A stretch of 64,000 nt of DNA from Alentia gelatinosa (Eukaryota > Annelida > Polychaeta > Phyllodocida > Polynoidae), in assembly GCA_950022655.1 (NCBI GenBank), contig OX465584.1, forward strand, positions 4,907,694 to 4,971,693, given 5' to 3'. Below the pieces are notes generated by a model. It saw only the letters and a list, made by a program, of their open reading frames with translations. It did no database searches and had not been told where the DNA came from. Position numbers and translations under genes: made by a program. Each line of letters begins with the position of its first letter. The stretch's first letter is position 1. Shown piece by piece: positions 53,501 through 63,839 of the stretch.

Positions 53501-55055
53501 TGGGTGTAAGTCCTCCCCCCCCCCCCCCCCAACCCTTTCTTTTTTTTGCAGGCTGGTTGGGAGGTCAAATGTCTGTAAGGCCACCGCTTTCTAACATAAG
53601 GGTCGCTGATCAAGTCAACACAGATATTTTGGGATGTATATAATAAGCACAAATCTAAAACAGTACTTCTTTTTTTTCATTTGGGGTACTTTAAAAGGGT
53701 ACAATTAGTTGACCTCTGCATAGCAGGTTTTCAGGCCACTTTTCACTTGACAAAGTCGCGACAGCGAGCAAGAAACTATCCTCCATCTTTACAGAATATA
53801 TACATGGTGATTACGGAGAAATGGAGTTAATGGGATGATTTGCGATAGGATACTTAACGTGGGCTTCAACTACATGTTCGATGAAGACAACCAAGCAATA
53901 TAGTTCAATCATAAGAATCATAGTATTTTAGTCTTAGATGGTTTTTAAAACTTCCTTAACTTCCCTGCTGTATTTCAACAGGTAACTCATTCCAATCCGT
54001 CATATTTTCATACTCCTCCTATAGAAAGATGTTTTTGGCCTTTTCAACTTTATGATTTTTTATTACTGTGCACGGGTTTTTGGATCCTTTTCGCTTACAA
54101 CACCAGAAGCTAGATTTCAAATATCTTTACTGACCTTAACGAGGATTTGAATATCGATTTTCTGTAATCTTAAGTAATTCAATATTTCTTTATCAGTAAC
54201 CGATAATGTCCATATCAGTTGATTTACTTTTATAATGTCGGACGAAAAAAATTAGTTTTATCATTGTCATCACCAAGGGCAAGTTTTTTCAGTAATAATT
54301 GAGTAGAAAGCGAGAATTAAATAACGTAGCCAGAAAGAATAAACAAGTAAATACAGCGTTTAGATTATATAATACGATTAAACGGGGATGGCGAATTTTT
54401 CATTATTGTCAATCGGAAATTAATCACTTATTAACCAGTTTCTTGTTATTGATTATTTCTGATTTTGTTTGCAAATGGCCGTTATTTACGGTTTAACAAA
54501 CGATTCGGTAAGGAATAATGTAAGATTTAAGAACAAAATCGAATCCAAATAAAGGAAGGGATAAAAAAACTCGAAAACCATGGAAAGGAATCAGAAGAAT
54601 GAATAGAATAATGCATCAACAGATTCCAATGATCACTTTGTGGATTTTTAATGTTCTCAACTTAAAGACAAAATTCTGAATCATTAATTCCATAGAATTC
54701 CTCCCTCCACAATACTCCGGTGAATTTGTATTCAATAAATACTTTACCTTTACCTTGAGTATGCATTCTTCCAAACGTGTTTGAAAAACACATTTACATA
54801 GAATCTTTCATCAATCATCTTTCAATTGCTGTATTCTATCCAACCATAAATGGTTATCGGATATAGGTGTTGCCATAGACATGGCATATACATACACAAT
54901 ATTAACTGGTTTCAGATACAAGCGGCAGTAATCTCCGAGGACACGGCGCATAGTAATCTCCGAACGATAGCGAGGTGATTACGTAGAGTCTAGTCCGACT
55001 AATGCTAAATCTATGGAGACTCCGTATTAGGTGGTTAATAAATGATGTAAAGCTG
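53501..55055. other. unassigned AT-rich sequence
   Basis: A C-run at 53515-53530. 54893-54990 carries the left half of a 'TTAACTGGTTTCAGATACAA' hairpin element. Nothing coding. Confidence 0.4.
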
Positions 55056-55059
55056 GATT

Positions 55060-55400
55060 CAGACGTAGAGACTAATGTACCTCACAGGGTGTTTGTCTAA
55101 GATTCTGCACTGGAACACAATATCTTCGTCTAAATTGTAGGGTTCCATTTCCCTGAGACATGTTTTTCCCCTGCAATTGTTGGCGACGTTTACCCTTAAA
55201 AAGGAAGATAATCTCATGCGAATTGGAACCCTGTGAGGTACATGAATCTCACCATTTGAATTCAACTAAAACGAGATTCTGCACCTCGTTAGGGTAAATT
55301 GTTGCCAAGAATTGCAGGGGAAATACTCTCCTCAGCGAAATGGAATCCTACAATTCAGACAAGAATATTGTGTCCCAGTAGAGAATCTCAGCAGGATTTG
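55060..55400. repeat. long imperfect inverted repeat (MITE-like)
   Basis: 'AGATTCTGCACTGGAACACA', 'AAATTGTAGGGTTCCATTT' and 'CCCCTGCAATTGTTGGC' return inverted as 'GCCAAGAATTGCAGGGG', 'AAATGGAATCCTACAATTC' and 'TATTGTGTCCCAGTAGAGAA'. No ORF. Confidence 0.65.
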
Positions 55401-55494
55401 TTTCAGACGAGTGTGAGTTCCGATGTGCACTTATCTATAAGGGGCTGGGCACAAATTGAAAGCAAAGTATATAAGCTTTGATTTCAGTGGATAC

Positions 55495-55799
55495 TTGTTT
55501 TGTTTGTTTGGTTTGATTTTACGTCCAGTCAACCATTATAGGTCCTTTCCAGACTTTCTCAAGGTTCTTTTACACCACTAGGGTGGTGATCAAATCTATG
55601 TGATGAATTCAGGTAGAAATCTCACCCCTACACATTTATCGAGGTGAGAGTTCTTTTACTTCCCACACCACATGGACATGGTATGAGAAGGATGGCAGTG
55701 AATCTACCGCTGCTAGGGGTGGGACTCGAACCTACAAAGTCTTATAACCTTGGGGTTACAAGTCCGGTGCTCTAACCACTAAGCTAACTCCCCACCCCC
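55495..55799 (-). mobile_element. tRNA-derived SINE with 12-bp target duplication
   Basis: Same family as 44642-44940, inverted: box B GGTTCGAGTCC inverse at about 55727-55737 and box A inverse near 55770-55790. The tail 'TTTGTTTGTTTGG' (CAAA repeats on the element strand) is at the left. TTCAGTGGATAC is duplicated at 55483-55494 and 55800-55811, so the insertion edges are sharp. Confidence 0.9.
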
Positions 55800-55811
55800 T
55801 TCAGTGGATAC

Positions 55812-56256
55812 ATTAACCTACTGTGTATAGTAGGAGATGAGTTAGTTTGATTATTGATAATGATTATGTGACACAATGTAATGTGTTATAGATATGTATT
55901 GTATGTTTGTGTGTGTGAGTGTTGGGGGTGTGGGGTAGGGAGTCATTTCAAAGGTTTTTCTCAAACCAAAGCCCTGAAGATATGCCTAAAAGCTGATAGA
56001 ATGACAAGTACAAGAAACATCCATAAGAAATGGAAAGTAAATCGTCTGTCAGATCGCAGAGAAGCGCAAATATATCCAACTTAGCTTTTAAAAGAATTCT
56101 AAACAATCGCTGTTTTTATAAACTGAACGAGACATAAGGGCCGCAGGTGCAAAGTATTTCAAAACTAGAGATTTTAAGCTAATAGCCTACAGAAGAATGT
56201 AAATTATAGGATTTATACGAGCAGGAGTGGTTTAGAAGTAGACCATAGGAGACTAA
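55812..56256. other. unassigned sequence
   Basis: GTGT-rich stretch near 55900. No gene. Confidence 0.35.
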
Positions 56257-56539
56257 GGCCTGGCGTCCACCTACTACGATATGGCTCCGATATGGTCTAC
56301 GGTGTACCTCCCGATAAAAAAAATCAAAATCGCTTCGGAAGGTCACCTAATATCGGGGCAGTTGACCGCGTTTCTGCGATTAGACATCGATAAAACCCAT
56401 TAAGATGTGTGGTGGATTGGCATGTCTAGACATATGACTACGATTTTGCACCTTCCCGATTTGTCCCCTATATTTGCATTTTGTATCGGTGCCATATCGG
56501 GGGGTGTAAATTTCTATCGTAGTAGGTGGACGCCAGGCA
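56257..56539. mobile_element. MITE family A (copy 9)
   Basis: GGCCTGGCGTCCACCTACTA to TAGTAGGTGGACGCCAGGCA, flanked by TAA on the left and TTA on the right. Confidence 0.85.
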
Positions 56540-57344
56540 TTACTGTTGAGAATGAATTGAAAGCAGAAGTGAAAGCAAATCTCAACGCCAGACTCGATCA
56601 GTAGATTACAGAAGCAAATAGTTGTTGTAATTCGTGAATTTCCTATTCTTACCCATCCCACATTCTTTATTGGATTACCAGTGTGAAACTATCATTCTTA
56701 ATATCATAAAAACTAGTAAAGATCTTTTAAAAACAGACCTTTGCTTAGCTAAGAATATTTTTACTGGTTCAATGTACCTTATCTGAAAGCATTTTGTACG
56801 TCGTAAAACTGACATAGTAAAACTGTGTTTCATGAATGAAAACAAAAGGAAAACAAATATGCTATGGCTTTGACAAAAAGTCTTCCGTAAAAGAAACTTA
56901 TGAGTGTCCCTCGAGCCTACTGAAAATAGAGTGTACCCTTATCCTAAGTAGTGAAAGTAAAATATAAAATAAATATCAAACAAAAAAATTGGGTTTTATG
57001 ATGATATCAGGCTGAAACGGTTTTTTTTTAAATTATCTACATCATTTATATTCTATATTAAGATATCATTTTACACATATACTTATGGCTGAACGCTCCT
57101 TAGTTTCATACTAATGTTGTTTGTTTCGTTATCAGGGTATTTTGTTTTGCAATCGAGAGTGAGGAAATCTCGACAAATAAGGTAGTAGGCAAGTTCATAA
57201 CGAGTATGAAGATAACATACAAGTTGGAGTTACTCAAGAAGGGTGGATTATGGCTTTCCCTGGATGTTAAAGTAACTGAACGAGGTTTAACTTCACACCA
57301 ATCGCTCAGATATTACTACGCGTCAACTACCTTGTGGTTAGACT
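56540..57344. other. unassigned AT-rich sequence
   Basis: No coding, RNA or repeat signal. Confidence 0.35.
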
Positions 57345-57790
57345 TGCTCAAGTCTTTGATTATGAACATTCATTAAATGATTAAAGAATTAAAGAATACA
57401 ATTCATTATAGCATGTGTCCTTATCTGATTGGCCCATGAATCAAAGACTTGTCCACTCTGACTAGAATCTCCTGTTTATGACCCCAAGCCACTCCCTGTA
57501 ACCCTATACTTCCCTCTACCCCTCCCCCTCCCCTCCTCCAGTTCCCTGGCCGCCTGTGTTGTCATAGCAATATATTTCACCTACTCCTGACTATGTCTCG
57601 ATTGAGATCAAAGTGAGAGGGTATCAATCTCCAAGCAGATATCCTGACCAGTAGCCAGACCTCTGCTTGGGGAGTGTGGCACAAAATCGTGCCAGTCTAC
57701 ACGGCCGATTACGGATGAGACCAGTCCCTATGTCCCTCAGAAGGGGTGGAGGGGTAGGATACAGGGACTGAGGCCAGTCTACCTTGTGGT
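57345..57790 (+). repeat. segmental duplicate (uninterrupted version)
   Basis: Equivalent to 50085-50239 joined to 50980-51290 without the 734-bp element, so it is the pre-insertion form of that locus. Confidence 0.85.
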
Positions 57791-57865
57791 GTAAAAGCAG
57801 GGACAAAAAGCTGAACCTTGAGAAGGTCTGGAAAGAACCTGGAGTTGTTGACCGGGTGTGAAGCT
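57783..57865 (+). repeat. SINE 3' fragment
   Basis: 'GTGGTGTAAAAGCAGGGACA', 'CTTGAGAAGGTCTGGAAAG' and 'GTTGTTGACCGGGTGTG' are the 3' part of the same SINE family, without the tRNA head. Confidence 0.65.
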
Positions 57866-57907
57866 GTTGTCATGTATTTATCTACGTATACACCTATCCC
57901 CTGGGTG

Positions 57908-58234
57908 ATTTGTTTTTTGTTTGTTTGTTTGTTTGGTTTGATTTAACGTCCAGTCAACCATTACAGGTCCTTTCCAGACTTTCTCAAGGTTCTTTTACAC
58001 CACTAGGGTGGTGATCGAATCTATGTGATGAATTGAGGTAGAAATCTCACCCCTACACATTTACCGAGGTGAGAGTACTTTTACTTCCCACACCACATAG
58101 ACATGGTATGAGAAGGATGGCCTTTGTTATAGCAGTAAATCTACCACTGCTGGGGATGGGACTCGAACCCACAAAGTCTTACAACCTTGGGATTACAAGT
58201 CCGGTGCTCTGAGCTAACTCCCCACCCCCCACCC
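57908..58234 (-). mobile_element. tRNA-derived SINE, third copy
   Basis: Same family, inverted. Tail of TTTG repeats at the left and tRNA head at the right (GACTCGAACCCACAAAG; box A region lacks about 7 bp, reading CTCTGAGCTAAC). CCTGGGTG repeats at both edges (57900-57907, 58236-58243). Confidence 0.85.
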
Positions 58235-58243
58235 CCCTGGGTG

Positions 58244-58860
58244 TGGTTACTGCCTGAGCACATAGGGGGCAGCACACACGCCTACCTCCCACTTATACCC
58301 CTCTATTATGGGAGAGGCCAGAAAGTTCGTGCAACCTCTACATGTAAAAGGAAAGTCAACAGTTTCTTACCTGTTCTGTCTCTGTTCTCATGCACAAAGT
58401 TCTGCACTACGAGTTCAGTGGTGTACAATATCCTACACAGGTTCTGTCCCATTTACATGGCATGTCCAGGCAAAGACTCGGTAGGAGATCCCTCTGGATA
58501 CATGCTACAAAAATGAATCTTTAACCTGCGGCTAAATCATGTCTAATGTGTTTTATGGCTTGTAGGGTATTTCGTATTTACGTAAAAGCTTCCTTTGTCA
58601 TGTGTAAAACTTGTAGTGTGCAAACTAACATCAGGGGAAATTCTTTTGTGTAGTTTCATCGTTCTGCTTGGGTTTGCGAGGAAGCTCATGGTTGGAGGGG
58701 GATATAGGGGACATAGCCATTGTTAGTTCACGAAGAGGCCAGCAGGTGGCCAGCAGGATAGTGGGCCCCTTGGGGGGACAGAACCGGTATTCTGGCTCTT
58801 TGTTCTTAATAAATTCAACTGCCTTTCAATGTTTCACCATGGTTCCCTTGACTCTCTACA
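58244..58860. other. unassigned sequence
   Basis: A 109-codon plus-strand frame runs out of the SINE and is not credible as a gene. Otherwise nothing. Confidence 0.35.
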
Positions 58861-58865
58861 CCTAT

Positions 58866-59095
58866 TCCAGAGCAGGATGACATAACGATCAAACCCAAGA
58901 CATAATGTTTTTTACGTGGAACACCTTATATACATATATGAGCAAGGCTAGTGTTGTAACACTTTTCAATTATCACTCACTTCTTTTGCACCTCCATTAG
59001 TGAAGAACACCTATTTTTTTCACCTCCTTTAGTGAAGAACACCTATTCGGGGGGCATCATGGCGGCGCCCATGGATCATAGGCTGTATGCCTTAT
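58866..59095 (+). repeat. dispersed repeat P, copy 1
   Basis: 'CACTTCTTTTGCACCTCCAT', 'TTAGTGAAGAACACCTATTC' and 'GGCGGCGCCCATGGATCATA' match 62203-62435 in order. 'AGTGAAGAACACCT' is repeated twice within each copy. Confidence 0.8.
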
Positions 59096-59262
59096 AAGTT
59101 CATGACAGCTGGGACGACATTACATACACAATAATGACTGGTTTTGTGTACGACTGGCCGTGTCAGATACTTATAAACAGTTCGATATAAAAGGAAAGCG
59201 CTGACTGTTAGATTTTAGCTAAATAAACCAGCATATTTGAAAAATGAGTCCACAGTTATGTT

Positions 59263-59592
59263 CAGGGATGAAAGTCGGGACTGATGAAAAAGTCGGAAAC
59301 GAAAAAAACCAAAAACTGGGGCGCATTCGGGGGGGGGGGGCGCCCCCCGCCCCGTGCCGTCAAACAAAATTTTGGCACTTGACGGAACTCTGACGGCAGT
59401 GTCAACGGCCCTTGGCGCGTTTAACTGCCGCAAAAGTACTGACTGGAGGTTTATACGCCGTTGGTGAAAGCCTGCTGCCCGAATTTCTTGGGATTTCGTT
59501 TTATTTTATGATTTTCATACTCTGTTAATGATCATATTTCAAGATGCAGAAATTTCTTATTTCCGTCAATTGTCGGCAAACTTGCATCCCTG
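59263..59592. mobile_element. hAT-like MITE, 330 bp, second copy
   Basis: Same termini and interior as 50443-50791 (for example 'GAACTCTGACGGCAGTGTCA' and 'CTTGGCGCGTTTAACTGCCG'). Target duplication TATGTT at 59257-59262 and 59593-59598. Confidence 0.87.
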
Positions 59593-59599
59593 TATGTTT

Positions 59600-59680
59600 C
59601 GGGATAGGATTAGGGTAAGGATTAGGGCTAGATTTTGGGTTGGGGGTAGGGTTAGGGATAGGAAAGGGCTGGGAAGATTT
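59600..59680 (+). repeat. telomere-like repeats (TTAGGG-rich), short
   Basis: Degenerate 'GATTAGGGTAAGGATTAGGG' and 'GGGTTAGGGATAGG', directly after the hAT-like element. Confidence 0.75.
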
Positions 59681-59682
59681 CG

Positions 59683-59995
59683 AACGGGTTGAGTTTGTTA
59701 CAGATTGAGTTCAATTTCATTACGGGTCAAGTTTGTTATGGGTCAAATTCTTCTAAAGGGTCAATTCATTATGGGTCAAGTTCTTCTAAAGGGTCAAGTT
59801 TATTATGGATCAAGTTATTCTAACAGGTTGAGTTTGTTACGGGTCAAGTTTGTTACAGGCCGGGTTCATGCCAGTTTGAGTTCTTCTAACAGGTCGAGTT
59901 CGTTTCGGGTCGAGTTTTTCAAATGGGTCGAGTTCGTTTACGGATCAGGTTTTATGGGTCGAATTCGTTTCGGGTCGAGTTCTCCAGTATCCGTG
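59683..59995 (+). repeat. 'GGGTCAAGTTTGTTA' / 'CGGGTCGAGTTCG' tandem repeat
   Basis: About 18 imperfect units of 14-18 bp. The last units read CGGGTCGAGTTC exactly as at 37066-37160. The 143-residue plus-strand frame is a repeat artefact. Confidence 0.8.
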
Positions 59996-59999
59996 TCTG

Positions 60000-60650
60000 A
60001 ACGGGAGAAGGGGGCACAGGTCGCCAGTGTGAGTTCTGCTACCAGATATCTCCATAATACATCATTAACCACACGAGATCAAGGAGAATCCCAAACACGC
60101 ACAATCCATCACCAGTCTCCATCAATTACCAACTAAATAACGTCTGATTCGGCCCGGTAGCGGATGTACAATACGTTGAGACGTCTAGATGCGTCAAAAC
60201 ATCGAGAAGTGTACTTCTCTCAGTAACTCTTACCACGTCTTATTATCATTTTATCCTACCCCTCATATAAATCTCCATAGACTTAACATGGTGTGGCTGT
60301 ATGCCACGGTTATGCCATAAAATATTTATATGCCACGGTGATATATGTACTTAAAAAGATGTGACAGGCTGGGATAAAATCTAAACATCACTAAAATTCA
60401 TATAACTGTTTACATGCCATTCATTGTCTTCTGCTTCAGATATCACTCAGCTCCGCTTCGTGGTATCATTCCGCGAAGACAACTCACGCCATATAAACAA
60501 TCATATGAAATTTCGTGACGTTTCTTCATAATATGTCCGAATACTGTTAAAAATACCATTTTATCATTTATGGTTGTGAATGACTGCGAGTCATATGGTA
60601 GTCAGGTATTTAATGATATGAACGGATGCCCACTGCAGTATTACCACCAT
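60000..60650. other. unassigned, with one 62-bp satellite unit
   Basis: 60247-60312 is a lone unit of the 62-bp satellite (CCTACCCCTCATATAAATCT ... GTATGCCACGG). 60445-60480 has 'CACTCAGCTCCGCTTCGTGG', the inverse of the hairpin loop motif at 24655-24690. Confidence 0.5.
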
Positions 60651-60652
60651 GG

Positions 60653-60828
60653 AGTTGTCCCATTACACTAATTCCATATAAGGAATAAAGTAGACCGAGT
60701 AGCCAATGACTGCATTCGCAGCAAACACCGACCTTCACCCTGACCTCCTTACATGATATTTTCTCGCGCCTTGGGACGGCTCTTAAGTCGAGAGTTGACC
60801 TACAATCTAATGGGCCACAACCACCCTC
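60653..60828 (+). repeat. dispersed repeat N, copy 3
   Basis: 'GAGTTGTCCCATTACACTAA' to 'GGGCCACAACCACCCTC'. Confidence 0.75.
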
Positions 60829-60829
60829 T

Positions 60830-61805
60830 TAGTTTAGTGTCATATGGTGGGAATTTAGTTTATCATATAATATATATTATTCAATAGTTCATCCTGTATT
60901 ATGAGTAAACAGGATTACTGAGCCAATGAGGATGGCCGTTCGAGGTTTTATTTATTCAAAAAGACATATTTTTGAGTCAGAAGACCGAGAACGGCATCCC
61001 TACGGACTCAGTAACTATGTTTTCTCATTGCTTATCACTCTCTTCCACCAACCTGTCATCCCTTTCTTTTACGGCACTTGGACTATTCCTAGTGGCCACC
61101 CCTCATAATAACGTTTGGCTGTATAATGGACTCTTCCGTTCTGAACGTCATCCGCACTGCTTCGTAACTTCGGAGACGTTTTAAAAAAGTCCCGCAACTA
61201 GGTAAGGTGCATATTTAGCTGATTTCGAGGTATCTAAGGTGAGGCACTCACCTAATACAGCTTAAATAGCTCAATTATGTGAAAAATATCGATAATAAAA
61301 GCTTTATTTGACCAACTCCACAACATTGCACACGCAGTGATGAAAGATAAAGGAAGATTTTAAAAGGAAAGCACGAAAGCCACAATATATGTTTGAAAAT
61401 TAATTTCCTATCAACAAAACTTCATTTTACTGAGTAGGGGGTGGGGGGTTATTTAAACTTCACGTATATACATTATATCAGAAATCCAATAACTACTGAT
61501 TTTAAAATGAAGGTGGATTTTAATGATACTTTTTGCTTATACATGTATATGAGTTTTGACGCAATGTTTAAGCCAATGTTGGCCTTCTTCAGGTGTATTA
61601 ACCCTCCTCCTACAAGCACTGAAGTACGTTTTAGGAGCAATAAAGTTACAAAAATTGTGTTTACATGTTCTTTTTTATATATTCTATAAAACCGAACGGC
61701 GCCAAGGGTATAATTATACACGTGTGGATTGTTACACATTCAGTCGCTATCGTTTCACTTGTCAGAGGGAAGGCAGTGCAAACAGCTCAAGTCAAGGTTA
61801 AACTC
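60830..61805. other. unassigned AT-rich sequence
   Basis: 60985-61030 carries 'GGACTCAGTAACTATGTTTT', as near 29320 and 38965. No gene. Confidence 0.35.
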
Positions 61806-61809
61806 AAGG

Positions 61810-62028
61810 TTAAACTCCAATGAGAACACGCATTAGGTGAACAACAAAACCGTAAATCCAGGATCCATGCTTCTCAGAAAACATCCGCTTCTCAATTATC
61901 ATTTTTAGGTCGTTGAAAGTTAAACGAGCCTTGAGGATCAAATCGTCGAGGTCAAGGATCCCCCAGGGAATCCTTCTCTGCAGTTCGGAGACATCTCGTA
62001 TTGTTTTACACATTTTATCTAATAATCT
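61810..62028 (-). CDS. possible internal exon, unidentified
   Basis: On the minus strand a pyrimidine-rich TGATTTTCCCCAG precedes an open frame beginning RLLDKMCKTIRDVSELQRR, followed by about 50 residues of mixed, globular-looking composition. The acceptor is good. No donor with AG/GTRAGT consensus is obvious before the frame closes at 61810, and I recognise no domain. It could be a real exon of a host gene on this strand or a chance frame. Confidence 0.2.
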   Translation of the reverse strand, partial: RLLDKMCKTIRDVSELQRRIPWGILDLDDLILKARLTFNDLKMIIEKRMFSEKHGSWIYGFVVHLMRVLIGV

Positions 62029-62202
62029 CTGGGGAAAATCACACATAAACAACAAAAACCAGCAAATTTCATTGTGGTCTAAATTTATTTGGAAGGGGCT
62101 AAGGTTGAATCTACAAGGTGGTGTATGTAGGACATGAGTTCGGCGTATTTCATGTGGTTGTCATCGGGTGTAAATAAAGTGGGATTCACACGTGGGATTT
62201 AT

Positions 62203-62435
62203 AGGGGACAGAGCAGGAAGATATAATGCTAAAACCCAGGACATGATGTTTTTCACATGGAACACTTTATTTACATATGCGAGCAAGGCAAGAAAAGTGA
62301 CATTTCCAAATTATCACTCACTTCTTTTGTGCCTCCATTAGTGAAGAACAGCAACTTTTTCACCTCTTTTAGTGAAGAACACCTACTCGGGGGGCGTCAT
62401 GGCGGCGCCCATGGATCATAGGCTATATGCCATAT
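62203..62435 (+). repeat. dispersed repeat P, copy 2
   Basis: Partner of 58866-59095, roughly 80-85% similar by eye. Confidence 0.8.
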
Positions 62436-62604
62436 ACTTTGCATTGGAAAAATCCAAGATGGCCGTCAGAAAATGGCGTAAACATTTCTAAACATCTATT
62501 TCTGAAATGTAAGGGTTCTAAGCTTTCCGAAAATGTATAGGTTACAAAATCCCCATCAAAGCCCAACATACATGTATTTGGTGTAATATTTTGGCATTCC
62601 ATTA

Positions 62605-63039
62605 GGGGGTGCGTCCACCAACCACGACAGGGCTGCGACAACGGCTTTCTGACAGGGTCCACGACAGCTCTACCATTGGAAGCCTTGTCGTAGCCTTGTC
62701 GTGGTTGGTGGACCACAGTTCCCGACAAGAGGCTACGACAAGGTCACGACAGGCTGCGACATGAAGCTTGTCGGGGGCCTGTCGGGGGCCTTCTGACAAG
62801 GTTACGAGAAAATCGAACATGTTCGATTTTGGAGCCGTGTCGTGGCGTGTCGTGGCGTGTCGGGAGGTTGTCGCAGAGATCTAGGATAGAATATTTAGGT
62901 GGAGCGTGCACTTCCCGACAGGCTGCGACAAGGGGTCACGACAGCCCCCCTTCTCACGACAAGGCTGCGACAAGGCTGCGATTGGAACTTTCTTGTCAGC
63001 GTGTGTCGCAGCCCTGTTGTGGTTGGTGGACGCACCCCC
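62605..63039. mobile_element. MITE family B, single intact copy (435 bp)
   Basis: GGGGGTGCGTCCACCAACCA at left and TGGTTGGTGGACGCACCCCC at right, with TTA at 62602-62604 and 63040-63042. Central palindrome AAAATCGAACATGTTCGATTTT region near 62812. Nearly the same as the 18676-19102 part of the compound copy. Confidence 0.87.
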
Positions 63040-63189
63040 TTAGAGTGTTAGCTCCATGGTTCGGTGAAAAAAAAATTTTGGGTCGGAACATGCATGTACC
63101 TTAAAAATCTAAATAATCAAGCTGACTATTATGTTGACATCGTAATGCACCTCCAACTCTCGTCAGATCTCGGCAGGTCTCGTGACACT

Positions 63190-63300
63190 GCCCTGTCACG
63201 TGACCACATCGCGACACCCGGAAGTGGGTGGACTTCCGGTGTCTGATGACAAAGGCGGGTGGGTAAATGGTTAACGAGGTGGCGCCGCCTGTTGGCAGTG
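63190..63300. promoter_or_regulatory. E-box plus inverted ETS pair
   Basis: CACGTG at 63197-63202, CCGGAAGT at 63218-63225 facing ACTTCCGG at 63232-63239, in a CpG-richer block (to about 63380). Similar design to 33676-33930. No exon identified on either side. Confidence 0.35.
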
Positions 63301-63384
63301 TGAGGTGTAACCTGAGAGTGGCGTATAGCCAGGTGCCCGCATCCCCCGTCATACAACGACACACCCACGACAGCGGGCCGAGTT

Positions 63385-63835
63385 CCCTGTCTGATCTAAG
63401 GGCCTAGGTATTCATGCTATTTATCTGGGCTTATTTGGGTGTTGAAAAAAACAAGGAAATATTTCCCATAAAAATTCAGGGTTTAAACCTGACATATATA
63501 TACACCATAAACACCGTAAATAGATATAAATAATGATATTATTTCTAAACATATGCCTCTATGAAGAGTCTGTGGGTAGGTAGAGTTGGGAATTGAGGCT
63601 TGTTAATGATATGAGTAGTATAGCAGTTATATCTCGCTACTTTGTGTTGTTATATGTTCATTTTAAAAAAGGAAAGGGATTTCACATTTCAGAAATGAAA
63701 ACACGGATTTCCGCGGAAACAAGGAGAACTGACATCCCTGATTGTTGTATTTTAAGGCATATATCCGAAAACGAAAGGGGGGGGGGTAAATGATTAGGTA
63801 CTGAAGGAAGGGGGATGATGGAGGTTTATTCCTGG
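63385..63835. other. unassigned AT-rich sequence
   Basis: G-run at 63777-63786. No gene. Confidence 0.35.
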
Positions 63836-63839
63836 TGGT

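Noticed and set aside
55700..55799. Second possible tRNA gene
   Set aside because: Head of the inverted SINE copy, bounded by a 12-bp target duplication.
59705..60136. 143-residue open frame
   Set aside because: Translation of the GGGTCAAGTTTGTTA tandem repeat.
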